A stretch of 8,307 nucleotides of DNA from Chloroflexota bacterium (GCA_011046405.1 DSAR01000511.1:1-8307); one strand, 5' to 3'. Numbered from the stretch's first letter, positions 1 to 6,058 are shown. Translations and numbers: made by a program. Notes: generated from the letters alone by a model not told the origin.

Positions 1-136
1 TCCCTGGACATTTTGACAACTATGCAGTAAGCTAGCCCAATTCATACCTATGGAACGAGAGCTTACTATATGGCTTCAATGGCACAAACCAGAGTCTGCA
101 GTCGGGAAAAGGATCTGGACCCAGGTAACCGTTTGG
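1..136. other. Left edge, no gene recognised
   Basis: This stretch is visibly more AT-rich than the genes to its right. It contains a 53-codon open frame (50-211, +) with no Shine-Dalgarno sequence and no recognisable product, and an isolated TTGACA at 13-18 with no good -10 partner. It is probably the tail of an upstream intergenic region. Nothing in it supports an annotation. Confidence 0.4.
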
Positions 137-165
137 TTGCCTCTGAACTTAGATAATGCTATAAT
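137..165 (+). promoter_or_regulatory. Sigma70-type promoter of the winged-helix gene
   Basis: TTGCCT (137-142, 4 of 6 matches to TTGACA), a 17-bp spacer and a perfect TATAAT (160-165). Transcription would start near 172, giving a leader of about 50 nt before the ATG at 224. The AT-rich surroundings and ideal spacing support it; there is no experimental proof. Confidence 0.6.
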
Positions 166-223
166 CATTTTAGACGAGGGGCTTGGCCCTGGTATCAATC
201 CCGATGTTTGATGGAGGTAACTG

Positions 224-472
224 ATGAGGATGCAACTGCGTTTGAACGAGCGAGAGCGGAAGGTCGTCGATCTGTTGAAAGGCGCCGGTGCGATGACGCC
301 GAGCCAGATATCGGTCAAGACGTTGATGAAGCCCAGCGATACCCACGACGCGATACGACGGCTCGAAAAAGACGGTTACGTCGTCGTGCGAGAGACCGCC
401 GATAACGCCGATGGCTCGATGGTCGCTTTGACCGGCGATTTGCGTTCCGCTCTGATCCAGAAATTATCGTAA
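224..472 (+). CDS. Small winged-helix DNA-binding protein
   Basis: 82 aa, the size of a bare winged helix-turn-helix domain. Residues about 8-20 (ERERKVVDLLKGAG) form the first helix. About 22-50 give the helix-turn-helix with the pattern TPSQISVKTLMKPSDTHDAI, and RRLEKDGYVVVRE plus the following loop looks like the wing, as in MarR/ArsR-type folds. It has no added sensor domain, so the signal is unknown, and it is most likely a transcription regulator. The ATG at 224 is preferred over the in-frame ATG at 230 because GGAGG (213-217) lies 6 nt upstream. A good promoter precedes it. Oddly, its stop codon TAA (470-472) belongs to the end of a MITE-like element that begins at 469. Without the insertion the codon would be TAG, so the protein is unchanged. 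The next gene (750) may be cotranscribed; without the element the gap would be only about 108 nt. Family assignment is by pattern, not by search. Confidence 0.85.
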   Translation: MRMQLRLNERERKVVDLLKGAGAMTPSQISVKTLMKPSDTHDAIRRLEKDGYVVVRETADNADGSMVALTGDLRSALIQKLS

Positions 473-629
473 CTGCTCAGCATATATGTGTAGAGCGGAT
501 TACAATCCGCGCCGATGGCGCAAAGGCTATTGGCTGGGTGGTGACGGAAGCTAACACGTTGCCTGAAAGTGGCCGGATTATGATCCGGCTTCCGGATTGT
601 GATCCGGCGGGCGCAAGGTGAGTAGATAC
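469..629. mobile_element. MITE-like element 1 (161 bp) with 8-bp target duplication
   Basis: The left end is GTAACTGCTCAG (469-480) and the right end is GTGAGTAGATAC (618-629), which matches the inverted complement of the left end at 9 of 12 positions. The element is flanked by a perfect direct repeat AAATTATC (461-468 and 630-637); by chance GTA follows both copies, so the direct repeat reads 11 bp. The same terminus occurs perfectly at both ends of the element at 6369-6500. It encodes no protein and is filled with palindromes (495-510, 572-589, 592-607). Ends beginning GTAA plus an 8-bp duplication are hallmarks of the IS66 family, so a non-autonomous IS66-like element is the working guess. 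No transposase is visible in the window. Confidence 0.6.
572..607. repeat. Tandem CCGGATT-NNN-ATCCGG palindromes inside MITE 1
   Basis: Two near-identical 16-bp palindromes, CCGGATTATGATCCGG (573-588) and CCGGATTGTGATCCGG (592-607), sit 19 bp apart and differ at one base. A related palindrome, GCGGATT-ac-AATCCGC, lies at 495-510 in the same element. Each can form a 6-7 bp hairpin in DNA or RNA. They resemble REP-type units and could be transposase-recognition or RNA-protective structures; the role is unknown. Confidence 0.6.
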
Positions 630-637
630 AAATTATC

Positions 638-749
638 GTAGCCTGGTTTTTTACGGATCGATAGGCACGAATCACTCTCGACGCTCTCCATTGGCCGCCT
701 GGGAGCCGGTGGGGAGCGTTGTGTTGCTAACCAGTAAGGAGGTGGAGCG
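638..749 (+). other. Leader region of the 361-aa membrane protein gene
   Basis: A short T6 run (647-652) follows CTGG (643-646), which before the MITE insertion would have paired with CCAG (457-460) as a very weak terminator-like hairpin. ACGCTCTCC (681-689) can pair with GGGGAGCGT (711-719) including one G-T pair, a stem ending 16 nt before the AAGGAGG ribosome site (736-742). No convincing promoter is seen. The functions of both structures are guesses. Confidence 0.3.
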
Positions 750-1835
750 ATGCGGTATAGAGTGGGCGTCATCATACTGGCAGCGGGATTGCTCGCTTTG
801 ATCGTGACGTTGGCCGCTTTGGCGCCGGAGGGGACGCCGGTGACCACGCGTCAGTGGCTGCGCACAATCATCCCTTACCTGATCGTCGTCCTGTTGGGGG
901 TGTTCGTCGGTTTGGCCGAGTTGGTGTCTACGTTTGACGATTATCCCATGGACGCAGTGATGTCTGGATGGGGGCTGGGGTTGATCGCTCTGAATGGGGC
1001 GATGGCGGGCATTGTCCTGGCCATCGTGCGCGCTTACACTCCAGAGACGGATCTGTCGCTGCTGGTTTTGGGCGTCGGCGTGGGTTTCCAGGCCATCATT
1101 CGCACTCGCTTTGTCCTGGCCAAGGAATTCTCTGGAACTGGCGGCGGGGATCTTAGCCTCAACCTCGGGTGGCTGTACGAGCAATTCCAGACCCTGTGTA
1201 AGACACAGGTGGATCAGGCCCTGATGCACCGCCGGCAACCGATCGTGCGCGAATTGGTCGACGCTTTTCCCAGCGACCTGGCGCTCTTCAATATGGCCTA
1301 TTACACCGTCGTGGCCCGCCGCACGTTCACCCCCGAGGAAGAGGCGCAGCATCTGGCTGCGTTGACCGAGCGCCTGGAGGATCGCGCGCTGCCCGAGGAG
1401 GTGATTCGGATGACCATCGCGCTCCACATCCTGGAAACCGGCGGCGAGGCGCACGCGCGCGCGCTCATCAGCGCTGCAAAGCCACCGGCTCGCCAACCCC
1501 CCGTGGAGAAACGCAAGGCCGTCAGGTCGATGGCAGACGTTCCCGAAATCGCGAGGACCTTCGAAACACCCGGCCGCGAGACCATTACCAAGAACCTGGC
1601 GACCCACCTCGACCTGGATCAACTCCAATCCATAGCCCTGGAAGTAGTGGGGCAGAAGGCGGCGGGCGATATGCGCGCCGATTGGTTGGCCTACGTCCAA
1701 AATACCGTCGCCGACGTCGATTCTCCCGAAGCGGTGCGCCAGACCAGCCTGGCCCGCTTCATCGTCGATAAAGCCGGTCCGGCTTTCGCGAGCAATCGCT
1801 TGCCCGGACACGTCGCTGAAGAGCCGTATCGTTGA
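750..1835 (+). CDS. Four-TM membrane protein with helical cytoplasmic domain, unknown function
   Basis: 361 aa. Hydrophobic segments at about 5-25, 40-60, 70-92 and 101-118 predict four membrane helices. The remaining 240 residues are soluble, charged and probably all-helical. There are two helix-rich blocks (about 145-240 and 285-345), separated by a Pro/Lys-rich linker near 245-265 (AAKPPARQPPVEKRKAVR). No catalytic motif and no known domain is recognised. The start is firm: AAGGAGG at 736-742 lies 7 nt before the ATG. The stop TGA (1833-1835) shares one base with the ATG of the DUF2723 glycosyltransferase, so the two are very probably translationally coupled and act together, perhaps in envelope glycan assembly. 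A longer opposite-strand frame (672-1811) is rejected because it lacks a ribosome site and hydrophobic segments. It is a real gene, but its role is open. Confidence 0.85.
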   Translation: MRYRVGVIILAAGLLALIVTLAALAPEGTPVTTRQWLRTIIPYLIVVLLGVFVGLAELVSTFDDYPMDAVMSGWGLGLIALNGAMAGIVLAIVRAYTPETDLSLLVLGVGVGFQAIIRTRFVLAKEFSGTGGGDLSLNLGWLYEQFQTLCKTQVDQALMHRRQPIVRELVDAFPSDLALFNMAYYTVVARRTFTPEEEAQHLAALTERLEDRALPEEVIRMTIALHILETGGEAHARALISAAKPPARQPPVEKRKAVRSMADVPEIARTFETPGRETITKNLATHLDLDQLQSIALEVVGQKAAGDMRADWLAYVQNTVADVDSPEAVRQTSLARFIVDKAGPAFASNRLPGHVAEEPYR

Positions 1836-4279
1836 TGTATACCGACGATTCTCCTCACAGCCTCCGGGGAGAGCGCTTGATCCCGGTGGGGCTGTTCGCC
1901 CTCACCTTTGCCCTGTATGCTGCGACGGCTGCGCCGGGGGTGCTTTTCGGCGATCCCTCCGAGTACCAGTTCATTCCCGCCATCCTGGGTATCGCGCACC
2001 CGCCGGGTTACGCCTTTTACGTCCTTTTGGCTAAACTGTGGCAGATCCTGGTGCCGGTGGGTACGATTGCCTTTCGCACTAACCTCCTGGCAGCAGCGGC
2101 TGGCGCCTGGGGCGTGACGGTGATCTATCTCGTCGTCCGCGACATAGACGGGCGCGTGCTGCCCGCGCTCTTTGCGAGCCTGAGCCTGGCCGTCGCCGCC
2201 GATTTCTGGCAGCACGCCATTCACGCCAATGCTCACATCGTCAGTGCGGCCCTGGTCGCAACCCATCTCGGTTTGTTGTTTCGATGGTGGCGCACCGGGC
2301 GAGATCGCTGGCTATTCGCTTTCGCCGTCACGGTGGGTACCGCCGCGACCCATCACCCCATCACACTGATGGGAACGCCCGCCTATGGCCTGTTCGTCCT
2401 GTGGGTGCGCCCCCGTATCTGGCGCCGGTGGCGGACGATCTCGCTTCTGCTCGGATGCCTGGCGCTTGGGTTGCTCCCGCTTCTCTACTATCCGTTGCGC
2501 AGCCCCAGCGCGCCGTTTGGGCCGACCGATATGCACACCTGGGAGGGGTTCTGGCGGCACACCATGGCCCATGGTCTGCGGGGCAATCTTTTTCACTTCG
2601 GCCTGCCCGACCAACTCGATCGCGCACTGGTTTTCTGGTCGCTACTCCGCTTGCAGTTCACGCTCCCGGTGATCGGGTTGATCGTGTGGGGAATCCTGCG
2701 CCTGCCGCGCCAGGGCCTCAAGCAGGGCCTCAAGCAGGGCCTCAAGCAGGGCCCCAAGCAGGGCCCCAAGCAGGGCCCCAAGCAGGGCCTCAAGGCGGCT
2801 ATTTTTCTCTACGTTTTTCTCGCTGCCCATTTATTATTCACTCTCAACACCGTTCAAGACGTGATGGCCTATTTGCTGATCCCCTTCGCCGCCCTCTCCA
2901 TATTCGCTGGCGTTGGCGCCGGGGGGATGTATGACCTTCTCAGCACGACGATTCGTCAAACCCGCTTATCGCTCGTCCGGAGCGCGCTCCTCCTCGGTGG
3001 GATGACCTGTATGCTCCTGCCGCTCTACCAGGCCGGCGTCAACCTTTCGCGCGCTATCTCCCTGCGCGATTTCACCGAGGCCGAGACCTTCGTCTCCGCC
3101 GTGTACGAGCGTTTCGCCGGGCGCGGCGAGGGCGCGGTGTTGCTTTCGGTATGGGAATACCTGACGCCGCTGTGGGTGCACGCCTATACCGGGGAACCGC
3201 TGGCCGAAACCGACGTCGACGTCGTTTACGTGTCCACAGCCATCCCGTGGGCCGACGCTGTCTGGTCTCACATAGAGGTTGGAGACATTTTCCTGCCCGA
3301 TTACCGCCCGACCGTGCGCGATCTGGGATTCCGCTTGGTACCGGAGGGCCAGCTCTATCGGGTCGTCGCCCCGCCGGTGCAGGACGTCACGCCATCGCAC
3401 AAGCTCGATACCTGGGCGGATGATCGGGTGCACATTTTGGGCTATGACCTGGACCGGCGCACGGCCCAGGCTGGCGAGCACCTGGAACTGCTGCTCTACC
3501 AGAGCTCTCCGGAACCGATGGCGGGGATATGGATGCCCTACGTCCATCTGGGCCCCATCGACGTCCGCTGGACAACCGATAGCCGTCTCTTGACCACGAC
3601 CTGGCTGCCCGGCGAGATCGTGGTCGAGCGCTACGAGATTCCCATCCCCTTTCACCTGCCGCCGGGCCGGTATCCACTGCGCCTGGGCTACGCCGACTTG
3701 AGCGGTGGACGTAGCCCCCTGCCGCTCACCGGCGCAGAAATGACTGTCGATCTGGGCACCGTCGAGGTATCGCCCAATCCCGATCCGCCGCCGGCGTCCG
3801 TGTTGAAACAGGGATTGGCGAATCTGGATAACCAGGTCACGCTGCTGCAGGCCCGGGCGCGAAGTGGGTTGCAAGTGCGGAAGGCAAATTGGCGGACACG
3901 CCAATGGGAAGAAGCGCTGCTCGTTCGGCCGGGACAGGCGTTCCACCTGCGGCTCGATTGGCGCGTCCTGGCCTCGCCGCGCGACAGTTACACGATCTTC
4001 ATCCACCTGATCGACGCTGCCGGACGGCCCGTCTTCGGGCACGATTATACCCCCTTGGGAGGGGCCAGTCCGTCATACCTGTGGTTCCCCAAGTGGCTGC
4101 CCGGGCAGACGTTGGCCGATCCCTACCGGCTGGTGATCCCAGATACGCTCCCCCCGGGCGATTATGCCCTGGAGGTCGGGATGTACGGTATGACTTCTCT
4201 TCGGCGCCTGCCTGTGATAGAATGGACGGGCGACCTGGGCACCGACCGGGTCATCCTGGGGCCGGTGAGAGTGGAATAG
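1835..4279 (+). CDS. DUF2723 / TMEM260-like membrane glycosyltransferase with C-terminal beta-sandwich domains
   Basis: 814 aa from ATG 1835; a TTG at 1832 would add one residue. The ATG overlaps the preceding TGA by one base and the ribosome site is weak, which fits translational coupling. Residues about 15-405 hold roughly ten membrane helices. The first extracytoplasmic loop has the family signature GDPSEYQF (about 39-46) and GIAHPPGY (52-59), with acidic residues D40 and E43 in the place expected for catalysis in GT-C type enzymes. PF11028 proteins are related to the O-mannosyltransferase TMEM260. The enzyme presumably moves a sugar from a lipid carrier to a protein or glycan outside the membrane; donor and acceptor are unknown. 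After the membrane part come a soluble segment (about 405-515) and two beta-sandwich-like modules (about 525-645 and 660-813). The latter has LPPGDYALEVGMY, a pattern common in Chloroflexi GT39-like proteins. Oddities: a QGLK/QGPK minisatellite in a cytoplasmic loop (293-320), and a stop codon lying in an 83-bp repeat. Confidence 0.88.
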   Translation: MYTDDSPHSLRGERLIPVGLFALTFALYAATAAPGVLFGDPSEYQFIPAILGIAHPPGYAFYVLLAKLWQILVPVGTIAFRTNLLAAAAGAWGVTVIYLVVRDIDGRVLPALFASLSLAVAADFWQHAIHANAHIVSAALVATHLGLLFRWWRTGRDRWLFAFAVTVGTAATHHPITLMGTPAYGLFVLWVRPRIWRRWRTISLLLGCLALGLLPLLYYPLRSPSAPFGPTDMHTWEGFWRHTMAHGLRGNLFHFGLPDQLDRALVFWSLLRLQFTLPVIGLIVWGILRLPRQGLKQGLKQGLKQGPKQGPKQGPKQGLKAAIFLYVFLAAHLLFTLNTVQDVMAYLLIPFAALSIFAGVGAGGMYDLLSTTIRQTRLSLVRSALLLGGMTCMLLPLYQAGVNLSRAISLRDFTEAETFVSAVYERFAGRGEGAVLLSVWEYLTPLWVHAYTGEPLAETDVDVVYVSTAIPWADAVWSHIEVGDIFLPDYRPTVRDLGFRLVPEGQLYRVVAPPVQDVTPSHKLDTWADDRVHILGYDLDRRTAQAGEHLELLLYQSSPEPMAGIWMPYVHLGPIDVRWTTDSRLLTTTWLPGEIVVERYEIPIPFHLPPGRYPLRLGYADLSGGRSPLPLTGAEMTVDLGTVEVSPNPDPPPASVLKQGLANLDNQVTLLQARARSGLQVRKANWRTRQWEEALLVRPGQAFHLRLDWRVLASPRDSYTIFIHLIDAAGRPVFGHDYTPLGGASPSYLWFPKWLPGQTLADPYRLVIPDTLPPGDYALEVGMYGMTSLRRLPVIEWTGDLGTDRVILGPVRVE
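2711..2794 (+). repeat. In-frame 12-bp minisatellite, 7 units
   Basis: Seven perfect-length units of CAGGGCCTCAAG or CAGGGCCCCAAG run head to tail. Units 1-3 and 7 have T at position 8 and encode QGLK; units 4-6 have C and encode QGPK. The array adds 28 residues with seven lysines to the loop between two predicted membrane helices of the DUF2723 protein, consistent with a positive-inside cytoplasmic loop. Because the unit is 12 bp, changes in copy number keep the reading frame. The T-T-T-C-C-C-T order suggests block duplication by slippage. Confidence 0.97.
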
Positions 4280-4446
4280 GGCCTAACCAATCGAATCCTT
4301 GCACGGCGAGCAAGAGTTTGGCGGTCAACGGCTCCTTTTTGGTTCTGGCTCGTCCAGGTTAGGGCCTAACCAATCGAATCCTTGCACGGCGAGCAAGAGT
4401 TTGGCGGTCAACGGCTCCTTTTTGGTTCTGGCTCGTCCAGGTTAGG
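4277..4446. repeat. 83-bp tandem duplication between DUF2723 and DUF4446 genes
   Basis: Copy A (4277-4359) and copy B (4360-4442) are identical, followed by a 4-bp start of a third unit (TAGG, 4443-4446). The first triplet, TAG, is the stop codon of the DUF2723 gene. Each unit can be framed by 7-bp inverted ends CCTAACC and GGTTAGG (4282-4288/4357-4363 and 4365-4371/4440-4446), which make a palindrome GGTTAGGGCCTAACC at the junction. Inside each unit CTTGC-N7-GCAAG can form a hairpin. A diverged third copy lies at 5058-5109 before the bactofilin gene. No coding role is seen. Confidence 0.95.
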
Positions 4447-4474
4447 TAGTTTGTCTGCCGAAGGAGGTTAAAGT

Positions 4475-4990
4475 ATGGATATAGCGCTCTTGATTTGGGC
4501 GATAGCACTGACCATTCTGGTCATTTTCTTCATCGTGTGGGTATTCGACTTACAGGCCCGCATCAGCCGAATGCAGAAGCAGCAGAAGAATCTGTTCAGC
4601 GGGGAATTTGAGGAAGAAGTTGATGGGGATGTGATGGCCGCGATTGCAAAGCTTTCGGCACGCTTGAACGAGACGAACGCGCGGACTGAGCGGCTGGTCG
4701 CCCATAGCCAGCAGGTCAACGCCGTGTTCGCGCACACGATCCAGGGGATGGCGCTGGTCCGTTACCGGGCTTTCCAGGATACGGGAGGCGATCAGAGCTT
4801 CTCGCTGGCACTGGTGGACGGTGAGGGGAATGGAGCTGTTATCTCGGCGCTTTACGGACGCGGGGCGACGCGCGTCTATGCCAAACCGGTCGATGGCTGG
4901 CAATCGCCCAAGGTGTTGAGTGACGAGGAAGCACAGGCCCTGGCCGAGGCACGGCAAATTGTCTTGGGACAGAGCAAATCTGACAATTGA
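4475..4990 (+). CDS. DUF4446 family membrane-anchored protein
   Basis: 171 aa. One N-terminal membrane helix (about 4-24, LLIWAIALTILVIFFIVWVF) is followed by a charged, heptad-like segment (about 25-85) that may form a coiled coil. The conserved DUF4446 core runs over about 85-160, with the typical stretch ALVRYRAFQDTGGDQSFSLA, then DGEGNGAVISALYGR and a YAKPVDG motif. The family is widespread in Firmicutes and Chloroflexi and has no established function. AAGGAGG (4461-4467) sits 7 nt before the ATG, so the start is firm. It lies 195 nt after the DUF2723 stop, separated by the tandem repeat, and is followed by the bactofilin gene, whose promoter overlaps its TGA stop. Assignment is by recognised sequence pattern. 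A link to bactofilin function is only a neighbourhood inference. Confidence 0.9.
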   Translation: MDIALLIWAIALTILVIFFIVWVFDLQARISRMQKQQKNLFSGEFEEEVDGDVMAAIAKLSARLNETNARTERLVAHSQQVNAVFAHTIQGMALVRYRAFQDTGGDQSFSLALVDGEGNGAVISALYGRGATRVYAKPVDGWQSPKVLSDEEAQALAEARQIVLGQSKSDN

Positions 4991-5015
4991 CAAAAATCCG
5001 TCGCTGTTGTATCAT
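4987..5015 (+). promoter_or_regulatory. Sigma70-type promoter of the bactofilin gene
   Basis: A perfect TTGACA (4987-4992), a 17-bp spacer and TATCAT (5010-5015, 5 of 6 matches). The -35 box overlaps the DUF4446 stop codon TGA (4988-4990). Transcription would begin near 5022, giving a leader of about 130 nt before the GTG at 5155 that contains the diverged repeat copy and the GAAGG ladder. Confidence 0.65.
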
Positions 5016-5057
5016 CATTGTGTCTTGCATGATCATTCAATTGCTGCTATGAGTTGA

Positions 5058-5109
5058 GGCCTAACCAGCTAAATCCTTGCTCGCTGGACAAGAATCTGAT
5101 TGGTGAAGG
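5058..5109 (+). repeat. Diverged third copy of the 83-bp repeat in the bactofilin leader
   Basis: It aligns without gaps to the first 36 nt of the unit starting at 4280: GGCCTAACCA is identical, then four changed bases, then AATCCTTGC identical, a variable loop and CAAGA identical. Beyond that similarity fades (GGTGAAGG against GGTCAACGG with one gap). The CTTG/CAAG pairing (5077-5080 and 5088-5091) is kept although the loop has changed, which hints at a structural constraint. CCAGC (5066-5070) could alternatively pair with GCTGG (5083-5087). Confidence 0.75.
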
Positions 5110-5150
5110 TCTAAGCGAAGGTCTAAGCGAAGGATAAGTGAAGGAGGTGC
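5105..5150 (+). repeat. GAAGG ladder ending in the bactofilin ribosome site
   Basis: Units GAAGGTCTAAGC (5105-5116), GAAGGTCTAAGC (5117-5128), GAAGGATAAGT (5129-5139) and GAAGGAGGTGC (5140-5150). Each starts with a Shine-Dalgarno-like GAAGG; only the last, AAGGAGG at 5141-5147, is correctly placed, 7 nt before the GTG start. Slippage duplication is the simplest origin; a ribosome standby role is possible. Confidence 0.8.
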
Positions 5151-5154
5151 ATCT

Positions 5155-5712
5155 GTGTCTTTATTTGGTGGTAAAAAGAAACCGTCGACTCCTCAGAAGA
5201 GTACGTCTACTGCTATCCCTGTCTCTGCCCCGGCGGCTGCTAAGATCGAGACCGTCATTGGGCCTAACGCCCACTTCCGGGGCGACGTGCAGTCGGATGG
5301 CGGTATGCGCATTGATGGCATTTTTGAAGGCAACGTTGAGGTTATCGGCAATCTGGTCATCGGGGAAAGTGCGAAGGTAGTCGCCGAGATAACGGCCCAA
5401 AATGTCTCGATCTCCGGCGCAGTCAAGGGGAACGTAAACGGCAACCGGGTCGAGATATTGGAGACCGGCCGCGTGTGGGGTGATCTGACCATCAACTCAC
5501 TGCTCTTGAACGAGGGAGCTTATTTCCGGGGCCGGACGATGATGCATGGCGACATCGAGCCGCCAATGATCGAAGCGCCCAAGAGAACTGCTGAGCCTGA
5601 GAAAAAGCCCGTCCCCGTCGAAGAACACCGGGCCAAGATCGTGGACGTCGAACCGAGACCTAAGCAGCCGGAAGAAAAGAATAACGAAGAGGTGTCCAGG
5701 CCAAATGCCTGA
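5155..5712 (+). CDS. Bactofilin (polymer-forming cytoskeletal protein)
   Basis: 185 aa from a GTG start. This is the only usable start: the frame has a stop at 5104-5106, no other ATG/GTG/TTG follows it before 5155, and AAGGAGG (5141-5147) lies 7 nt upstream. A short basic, flexible N-terminus (MSLFGGKKK, 1-30) leads into the bactofilin core (about 31-130). The core is a right-handed beta-helix seen as repeating turns such as GPNAHFRGDV, RIDGIFEGNVEV, GNLVIGESAKVVAEI, NVSISGAVKGNV and RVEILETGRVWGDL. A charged, Pro/Glu/Lys-rich tail (about 135-185) is probably disordered. Bactofilins polymerise without nucleotides at the inner membrane and organise local envelope growth or morphology; many bind the membrane through the N-terminus. 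No peptidase partner gene (M23 type, often adjacent in other phyla) is seen here. It has its own promoter and ends in a terminator, so it can be expressed alone. Confidence 0.93.
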   Translation: MSLFGGKKKPSTPQKSTSTAIPVSAPAAAKIETVIGPNAHFRGDVQSDGGMRIDGIFEGNVEVIGNLVIGESAKVVAEITAQNVSISGAVKGNVNGNRVEILETGRVWGDLTINSLLLNEGAYFRGRTMMHGDIEPPMIEAPKRTAEPEKKPVPVEEHRAKIVDVEPRPKQPEEKNNEEVSRPNA

Positions 5713-5726
5713 CCCCGCTAGACGAT

Positions 5727-5770
5727 AAAAGCCCTGCCCCTGCGATTGAGCGCAAGCAGGGCTTTTTGTT
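5727..5770 (+). terminator. Intrinsic terminator after bactofilin
   Basis: AAAAGCCCTGC (5727-5737) pairs with GCAGGGCTTTT (5756-5766), an 11-bp perfect stem followed by T-rich TTTGTTTT-like sequence. The loop itself contains TGCG (5741-5744) that can pair with CGCA (5751-5754). It begins 14 nt after the bactofilin stop. The A/T arms allow action on the minus strand too. Confidence 0.92.
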
Positions 5771-5778
5771 TTCCTGGG

Positions 5779-5991
5779 CTAATAGTGATGGTGGGGCACG
5801 CAGAAGTAGCCCGCTACACCTCCATCTCCGCTGGCATCCTCGATCAGCCACGTGTCGTGTGCCATCTCCGTCCCGAGCGCGTGCTTCAAACGATATTGCT
5901 AAATAGCCGCGTCCCGAGAGGCGTGGATATCGAGGTCCTGCGTCACCTCGTCATAGAGCGCGATCAGGGTCGGGACGTCGTCGCTAATCAG
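5779..5991 (-). pseudogene. Decayed GNAT-acetyltransferase-like fragment
   Basis: Reading the minus strand from about 5991 down to a TAG at 5781-5779 gives a protein-like sequence: ISDDVPTLIALYDEV, then HASRDAAI, an in-frame TAG (5901-5899), QYRLKHALGTE, TWLIEDASGDGGVAGYFCV. The DVPTLIALYD opening, the RD-aa-(W/Y)-QYRL segment and the VAGYF strand resemble N-terminal halves of GNAT acetyltransferases common in Chloroflexi, where the stop may replace a Trp (TGG to TAG). There is no start codon or ribosome site. The upstream end runs straight into a CACGAATT repeat, and the downstream end abuts the bactofilin terminator. It could be a chance frame; family recognition is from memory of patterns only. 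Confidence 0.35.
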
Positions 5992-6009
5992 CCACGAATT
6001 AACACGAAG
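5991..6009. repeat. Half copy of the CACGAATT repeat
   Basis: GCCACGAATTAACACGAAG matches the arms of the palindrome at 6059-6123. It marks the point where the acetyltransferase-like reading frame stops making sense, so it may record an insertion or rearrangement. Confidence 0.7.
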
Positions 6010-6058
6010 AGGCTCTCTGGTAGTTCACATGGTTGGCTTGGGGAGCGGTCAATTTTTC

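Noticed and set aside
13..18. Perfect TTGACA
   Set aside because: No acceptable -10 box at 16-18 bp spacing (36-41 reads CCCAAT).
50..211. 53-codon + strand open frame at the left edge
   Set aside because: No ribosome site, unfamiliar product, and the winged-helix promoter lies inside it.
672..1811. 379-codon minus-strand frame opposite the 361-aa gene
   Set aside because: High-GC shadow: composition rich in H, Q, R, no membrane or domain pattern, no ribosome site, while the + gene has a strong site, membrane helices and a coupled neighbour.
2966..4042. 358-codon minus-strand frame inside the DUF2723 gene
   Set aside because: Shadow of a clearly recognisable + strand protein.
4277..4446. 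CRISPR array
   Set aside because: Two adjacent 83-bp copies without spacers; no direct-repeat/spacer pattern anywhere in the window.
4281..4447. Integron attC-like site: GCCTAAC at the start and GTTAGGT at the end of the 83-bp repeats, just after a stop codon
   Set aside because: The outer boxes fit RYYYAAC/GTTRRRY, but no convincing inner L boxes pair, the copy in the bactofilin leader lacks the right-hand box, the genes do not look like cassettes, and no integrase is in view.
4339..4452. Promoter for DUF4446 within the 83-bp repeats (TTGGTT region)
   Set aside because: No -10 box close to TATAAT at suitable spacing.
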